A stretch of 64,000 nt of DNA, from assembly GCF_029168945.1 (NCBI RefSeq), contig NC_083604.1:7680812-7744811 (forward strand), written 5' to 3'. Under the pieces are notes generated by a model. The model made no database searches. It was given only the letters and a program-made list of their open reading frames with translations, and had not been told where the DNA came from. The translations under genes and the position numbers were made by a program. Shown here piece after piece: positions 57,641 through 64,000 of this stretch. Position 1 is the first letter of the stretch; every line of letters begins with the position of its first letter. The stretch is from Cannabis sativa (lineage: Eukaryota > Streptophyta > Magnoliopsida > Rosales > Cannabaceae).

Positions 57641-60600
57641 TCTCCCCCTCATGCACATATGATCCATAATTCTTTTGGTGATAATATATCTCATAAGATT
57701 ATTGTTATCACTTTTAAAATATCACCATATATAATCTTTGATCATATATTTTCCATAACTCTTCCAGAGTATGTATGGACTTCTAAATTATAGATGAGGG
57801 GTTCGTGGAACATTAGTCTTTATCCAACTAATTGTATCATTCATGTGTGTACACAACTTTGTTCATACGAAAATTTAAAATTTCAAGTAGATATGAACAT
57901 AACACATTAATGGTACTACAAATTTTCATTTGTGACAATGATGATACTCCAAGACCATATATTTATTCCATCTTGTTTTATGATCTTAATTTCCATATCA
58001 AATGATCATATATCTATAATTCTTGATACATATGAAGTACTTCAAGACTTTAATACTAATGAACAAACTTTATACATTAATATTTCTCGAAATACAAAAG
58101 AAATAAAAGTTTGTTCTTCAATTAATCAAAAACTCTTCAAGAGTCTATCACAACGTATAATTTACGTATTTATATTGCATAGACAACCATAGGTATTTTT
58201 CAAATAATAATTTACTTACATGTCTTTATTTCATACAAAGATCTTTGTCATATAGTGCGCACGACTTTGAATTTATATCACTTAAGACATGTATTAAATT
58301 CTTCTAGAATTTTTAGATAAGGCTTATTTCAAATTCTCACTATATTAGGAGCTCCAAATAAATAACCTTTTGTTGCAACATTTATGTGACGCTTATAAAT
58401 CCTCATAAAATATATTCCAGGCTATAATCAAATCATGATTATATTTTCTCAATATTTAAGCCTTACTTCAATCAATCTCATGTCTATGCAAACTTTGTAC
58501 AACAATTCATTATGTACAAATACATATATGCAAATTTCTCATTAGAAATATTTATTTGCACACCCTACAGGTCTTACTTCACTTTATGTGAGTAAATTTG
58601 CCTGGATTTCGTCATAATATTTTGGCCAAAAATCAAAATGTATGTCGATGATTCTCGACAAATCTAATACCATGATCCTTGCTATCTCATGTTAGTTTAT
58701 TGCATATGCAAACATTCAATATTTATTGTCGACAAAAATTTCAATAAATGATAATTTCCTCCCATATTGACATAACTTATAGAGATCTCTTTAAATTACA
58801 TATTTTTCAAATATGTTTATCATTTATAGGTACCTATATAGAATCACTTTAGGGATTCAACTATGATCAAATGTGTTATGTCTAACTTCTCTTGGGAGTC
58901 TTTTCGAGTACCGTTTTCATCACGGTTATCATTTTAATACTTTATAACATTAAGGTATCTCCATGAGTACCTCTAGGTTTAACAACTTCAGGGCAAATCA
59001 AATGAACATTTATTAATAATCTCTACATTGTTCATTTACGCTTCAGGCGTTTTCAACTCATTCTATCTCAACTTTGAATAATATTGATTTGCAGTTGGTA
59101 TATATCATTTTGAATCTATATTGTTCTTATATACTTTGTGCAAGGATCATTTTTCAAAAATTATCATCGATCCCAACTGCTTCTCTCCCTCTGATTGAGA
59201 GAATTTTTAAAAATTGTGATATCTAATAATATTAATATACCTGTAGGGATTTCAGTATATCACAATGAATCAATATTTATTTAAACTCATATATACTATA
59301 TGACATTGAACTTCAGGTTCAATAAACTTCAGTTTCAATTTCAATCCTTATGAACTTAATTCATTTCTAAGAATGAGTCATACGTGTATAATTAGAAATA
59401 CATAAATTTACACATTTTGTAAATGCATGATTATATAATCTTATCACATCGATAAGAAACTATGCAATAAAAATCTAACAATAGCTCAAGATTGTTAAGG
59501 AAATATAATTTAAATATTTTCTATGTGCAAATATATGCACATTCTTCTTTTGAGCCTTATAAATTAACAATGAGAAGAATCTTCTGGTTCTTCAACAAAA
59601 TTTAGTCAAATTTTTTGACAATTTATTGCATATGATTGATCATGTCAAAATAATTCAATTCATGAACTTCAGGTTCACTATAATTTGTATTTCAATGAAA
59701 CTTTCAAAATGTAATGTAAATTCATTACAACATAATCATTACAAGTTTCATTTTTATATACACGAATAAGATAATTATATTATTCTCCAAAACATATACA
59801 CTCTTCACGAATCACTATCATCAATTCAATGATGTGTATAATTTAAAAGATACATGACAACTTCATCATGTTATTGTAATGGTCAAATAGATATAACCAT
59901 AACATATCATTCATTTTTCCTGATATCTTTTTAACAAGTCGTCTAATTTATTAATAGACTATTCATCAGTCTAATTATCATGACTTGATATATTATATAT
60001 TTAAATGTACGACAAACACATATAATAAGTTATTTATTATCACTTTCAAAACTAGATAAAAGTTACACCTCTAGGTACATACAAAGACATTTTACTACTC
60101 AAAGTAGCAATTGTATGTAAGACTTCTTCAGGAAGCTTTTCAACTAATCATTTTGTGATTCTTTATCACTTTGATTATATTGGATCACTAACAAATATTA
60201 GTAAATTATATATCCACTTTTGGGAATATACAAATTGAATTATATAGTAACTATATATTTACATATCATGTACCAACAATAGTTTGAAACTATTGATTTC
60301 AAGAAATAATAAAATATGTATATATTAATTTGCTTCTGGCATTACCAATATATGTGAAATCTATATTCTTTGAAATAAAATTTCATGCCTATTCATTCTC
60401 TTTAGATAATGATATTTAAATATTCTAAATGTACAATAAGTTTGCACAATTCACATTCTATTAAATAATCAAGTATACTTTTATCTTGATTATAAGTGTG
60501 TCTGTACTACAGGTACGCGACTACTATTATTCAATTCCACACATGATATATAGATTTCATGCACTTTGATTGTGTGTGGTATCTCATCTTTTGGTTGTTT

Positions 60601-60824
60601 CCACTTTTTTCTGAAAATATTTGAGTAGTAAATAATGTCATTGATTATTTAAAATCATTACATTCACTTCGGGGAATGACGTTGAACAAGTAGAACATTA
60701 TTATAAATTTCTTTAAAATTTATTACTTGTTCATCCATAAAAATATAAGAAATTATTCAACAATTTCTTTTACGATATTTCAAAGAATATATGAATGCAA
60801 TTTTTGCATAGTCTCCAAGATGTA
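57641..60824. other. Long AT-rich DNA inside the Copia-2/LINE region
   Basis: About 3.2 kb without a coding frame. It contains recurring short phrases such as CTTCAGGTTCA and ACTTCAGG but no clear tandem structure. It may be decayed internal sequence of the Copia-2 element or of another non-coding retroelement. It resumes at 63694 after the LINE. Confidence 0.45.
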
Positions 60825-60841
60825 TGCAAAATTTAATCTTT

Positions 60842-63676
60842 TTTTTTTTGATTGAAAAGGATGCTTTTATTTAAACTTTAATATCATCCAGTACAATTCT
60901 TAGCAAATCATAAGGAGAGGTATCCTTAACAAAAAAACGATCTGACAAATAACAAGAATTACGCGCAAGGAAATGCGCGGCCTTATTAGCAGAACGCTTA
61001 ACAAAACACAAACTAACATGAGAAATCTGTGAAAGCAGGTGTTGACAATCTTGAACCAACATACCAAATGTAGAAGGCAAAGCAACACTGGTATGTATGG
61101 CTTGAACCGCCAGTAAGCAGTCGGACTCAAGCACAATTCTGCCCCATGATTTATCCTTGATCCAACTGAGAGCCTCTTTGATGCCAATCAATTCAACAAG
61201 CTCAGGAGAAGATGTCCCATTCTTATTAAAAGAACCAGCTTCAATGATCTCTCCATGACAGTCTCGAGCAATGAAACCAAAGCCAAAAGAATGCATTGCC
61301 TCAAAGATAGCCCCATCCACATTAATCTTTACCATATTCCTTTCCGGTTTCGTCCAGTGCTCTGCCTCCTTCCCTATCTCGAAATGAGACAAAGGAGGCT
61401 CCAATTTAGATTGTTGAGCACACTGCCATTGGTAAAGATGAGTTCTTGCAGAAAGAATTACCTCAGCTGCTGTAGTAGATTTTTGATTCCATAGCATATT
61501 GTTTCTTGCATTCCAAATGGCCCAAGCGACCATAAGAGCTTCCTCAAGTTGTTCACCTGAATTACTACTCATTAAGTCTTGGAACCAAGAATAAAATTAA
61601 TGCTGAGAGAAAGAAGTGATGTTGAGAGAAGATCGAACCCAGCAAGACTTAGCAAAGTTACAACTCACTAAAACATGCATTATAGACTCTTCGGCCATGT
61701 TTCAGAAGCTACATAAGTTGTTAACATAGACATGTTTTGAGTTGAGTTCAACTTTAGTAGCAAGTATACCAGACATAGCTCTTCACCCGAAGTGAAGGAC
61801 CTTCGGTTGCACCCTCAGCTTCCAGAAATTTTTCCATAAACCCGAATCCACACCAGCAGGAAGTGACTGGTTTCTTAGCCATCTGTATGCACTTTTAACA
61901 GAGTAAAAACCAGTTTTTTCTTTACTCCAAGACCAGCAGTCCTCGTGTACAGTTAAAGGCAATGGAATACTCAAAATTAATCTCTGATCTCTCTCATTAA
62001 ACAGGTCCTTAATGATGTCCATATCCCATTGTTTATCATTGATACACATTAATGAAGACACCAACTGGTTTGCAAGTGCAGGGTGATCCGATTGAACAAA
62101 AGGACAATCTTCATGAGGCAGCCACGGGACATCAAGAATAGGAGTTTGCAATCCACTAGCAATACTCTTTCTTACCCCTGCCAACATTAGATTTTTAGTT
62201 TCAAACAAGCTTCTCCACACATAGCTTGGGTTGTTTCCCAAAGGGGCAGCCAAGAAAGAACTCTTAGGGAAATATCTTGCTTTGAATACCCTTGTTACTA
62301 ATGCAGATTCATGCACCAGCAACCTCCATGATTGCTTTCCCAATAATGCAATATTATACTGTCTAAGATCTTTAAAACCAAGACCCCCACTATTCTTATG
62401 ATTGCATAACTTATTCCAGCTCAACCAAGACACCCCACGGCTTTGCTTTTGTGATTGCCACCAGTACTTGCTCATAACACTTTCAATGGCTTTACAAGTC
62501 TTCATCGGCAAAAGAAAAACGAACATTGCATGATTCAGAATAGCTTGAGCCACTGTTTTAAGAAGAAGTTCTTTACCTGCCTTTGATAAGAACCGTCCTT
62601 CCCAACTAAGAATACGCTTACACACTTTGTCCTTCACGAAACCGAATACCGCATTCTTATTTCTTCCAATGGTGCAAGGAAGACCCAAGTACAGGTTGTT
62701 CTCCCCTGCTTCCTGAATTCCCATCTTTTGACAAATGAGAGTACGCGTAGCAGGCTGTGTGTTACAGCTGAAGAAGACCGACGATTTCGAAAAGTTTATC
62801 TTCTGTCCAGAGGCAATTTCAAAGTCATGAAGAAGAGTTAATATCTTGTCGGAGTTATCATCATTAGCACGACAAAAAACATAACTATCATCCGCGAAAA
62901 GCATGTGCGAAATGACTGGAGCCCCATTAGCCACTCGAATGCCTCTTATCTGATGCGAGACTTCATAATGCTTAATTAGTGAAGAAAAAGCCTCTGCACA
63001 AATTAAGAACAAATATGAAGAGAGCGGATCGCCTTGGCGTATTCCTCTAGTTGGCATAATTTGACCAATATGTCTACCACTATGAGTAACATTATATTCC
63101 ACGGATGAAATACAAGACATCACAAGAAAAATCCACTTTGCATCAAATCCCATTCTCTGAAGGACAGCTTCAAGAAAGTGCCACTCAACTCTGTCATATG
63201 CCTTGCTAAAGTCAAGCTTCAAGGCCATATATCCTTCTTTTCCCAATCTTTTCCGTTTAAGGTAATGCATTACCTCATACAAAATCATGATATTATCCGT
63301 CATAAAACGTCTCGGGACAAAAGCACTTTGTGTTTTGGAGATCAAATGTGGTAAAACAACTTTCAGACGATTCGCCAAGACCTTCGAGATAACCTTATAG
63401 AGAACATTGCATAAGGATATCGGTCTTAAGTCTCCCATGTTGCTAGGATTTTTCTTCTTTGGAACCAGAACGATATTAGTTCTATTCAGCCCCTGAGGTG
63501 TAGACCCATCAGTGAAAAATTGACGAACTAAGGCAACTATATCATTCTTCACAATAAGCCAACATTTTTGAAAGAATCCCGGCGTCATGCCATCGGGCCC
63601 AGGTGACTTCTCGGGCTGCATTTGAAAGAGTGCCTTCTTCACTTCTTCCTCCGTGACAATTGACAATAAATCATGG
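60842..63676 (-). mobile_element. 5'-truncated L1-type LINE
   Basis: A 2835-bp minus-strand LINE starting inside ORF2 at the RT domain and ending in a short A-tail (T-run at 60841-60849 on the plus strand). It is flanked by the exact 17-bp duplication TGCAAAATTTAATCTTT at 60825-60841 and 63677-63693. This is the signature of target-primed reverse transcription that stopped early. It is from the same broad family as the LINE at 12988-26945 (shared FKARYFP, LGNNPSYVWRS and SPGPDGMT...FFQKCW blocks). Confidence 0.93.
60871..63676 (-). pseudogene. LINE-2 ORF2 remnant (RT, zf-RVT, RNase H)
   Basis: The RT part is one open frame of more than 620 codons from 63676 to a stop at 61783, with SPGPDGMTPG, SAFVPRRFMTDN, LDFSKAYDRVEW, RGIRQGDPLSSYLF and catalytic FADDS near residue 265. 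It continues into the thumb and zf-RVT region (NIALLGKQSWRLL, FYSVKSAYRWL). Three in-frame stops lie in zf-RVT between 61785 and 61573; after them the same frame gives RNase H (VKINVDGAIFEAMHSFGFGF, ESDCLLAVQAI, ANKAAHFLAR) ending at a normal stop at 60871. The endonuclease domain is lost by 5' truncation, so the copy is dead, though its RT is remarkably well kept. Confidence 0.9.
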
Positions 63677-63693
63677 TGCAAAATTTAATCTTT

Positions 63694-64000
63694 AATATAT
63701 GTCAGATTCAATAATTTCCAACATTGCAAGTAATAACAATGTATAATAACATGACTAATACGAGGAATCTTTAAAAGTAATTGACTTCAATTCGTATCAT
63801 TCTCTGCCGGGAATGATGAACAATAAATACATGCCTCATGTATTTAAATAACATTAGTCATGCTCATTGTTATTCTTATACTTTGATGTTTCAATGCAAT
63901 TTTCTTAATATTCTTTTTGGATATTCAAAACCCACTATAAAATTGCATCAATAATAATCATTTTTAATGATTCTTTAGTTGTATTCACATAAATACAATC
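63694..64000. other. AT-rich DNA, continuation of the LINE target
   Basis: Same character as 57641-60824, including repeated GGGAATGA phrases. No feature recognised. Confidence 0.4.

Noticed and set aside
57479..58192. Open frames of 104 and 86 codons on the plus strand after the Copia remnant
   Set aside because: They overlap the antisense Copia 3' repeat motif and AT-rich DNA and show no protein-like features.

Overview
This is a gene-poor, AT-rich stretch of a flowering-plant nuclear genome, most likely a eudicot. The evidence is Tekay-type chromovirus Gypsy elements primed by initiator-Met tRNA, plant L1-type LINEs with an RNase H tail, CACTA elements with TNP2/TNPA/Ulp1 modules, Emigrant-like and Mutator-like small elements, and one plant BAHD acyltransferase. 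The species cannot be fixed from the sequence.

Layout. 1-3944: 3' part of a plus-strand Gypsy element that looks Tat-lineage, with an antisense spliced extra gene, three tandem hairpin units and a terminal LTR. 3945-12987: non-coding DNA built on a diverged ~72-bp satellite-like array, broken up by a foldback element, an Emigrant-like MITE, a Pack-MULE carrying a polyamine-oxidase fragment with a 9-bp target duplication, a Tourist-like MITE and an orphan exon. 12988-26945: a decayed LINE split within its ORF2 by a Gypsy element (16802-25690, 5-bp duplication ACATA). 28582-38017: a second, younger Gypsy element with equal-length 2231-bp LTRs. 38170-41784: a small Copia element (duplication TCATG) whose integrase segment is inverted; it sits inside an older repeat whose sister copy lies at 28226-28518. 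43818-45125: an intact single-exon BAHD acyltransferase, the only complete cellular gene. About 46530-56315: a CACTA element encoding a TNPA-Ulp1 type protein, split in its first coding exon by a second CACTA element (48274-53507, duplication AGG) encoding TNP2. 56738 onward: the 3' end of a minus-strand Copia element followed by long non-coding DNA, into which a 5'-truncated LINE (60842-63676) inserted with a 17-bp target duplication.

Nearly all TE reading frames carry stops, frameshifts or deletions, so most elements look non-autonomous now. The value of the window is its clear nesting history and a few structures the catalogue of TEs does not explain: covarying hairpins, a shared non-coding module in CACTA leaders and introns, and palindrome-rich LTRs and subterminal regions. 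I see no convincing novel defence or metabolic system.
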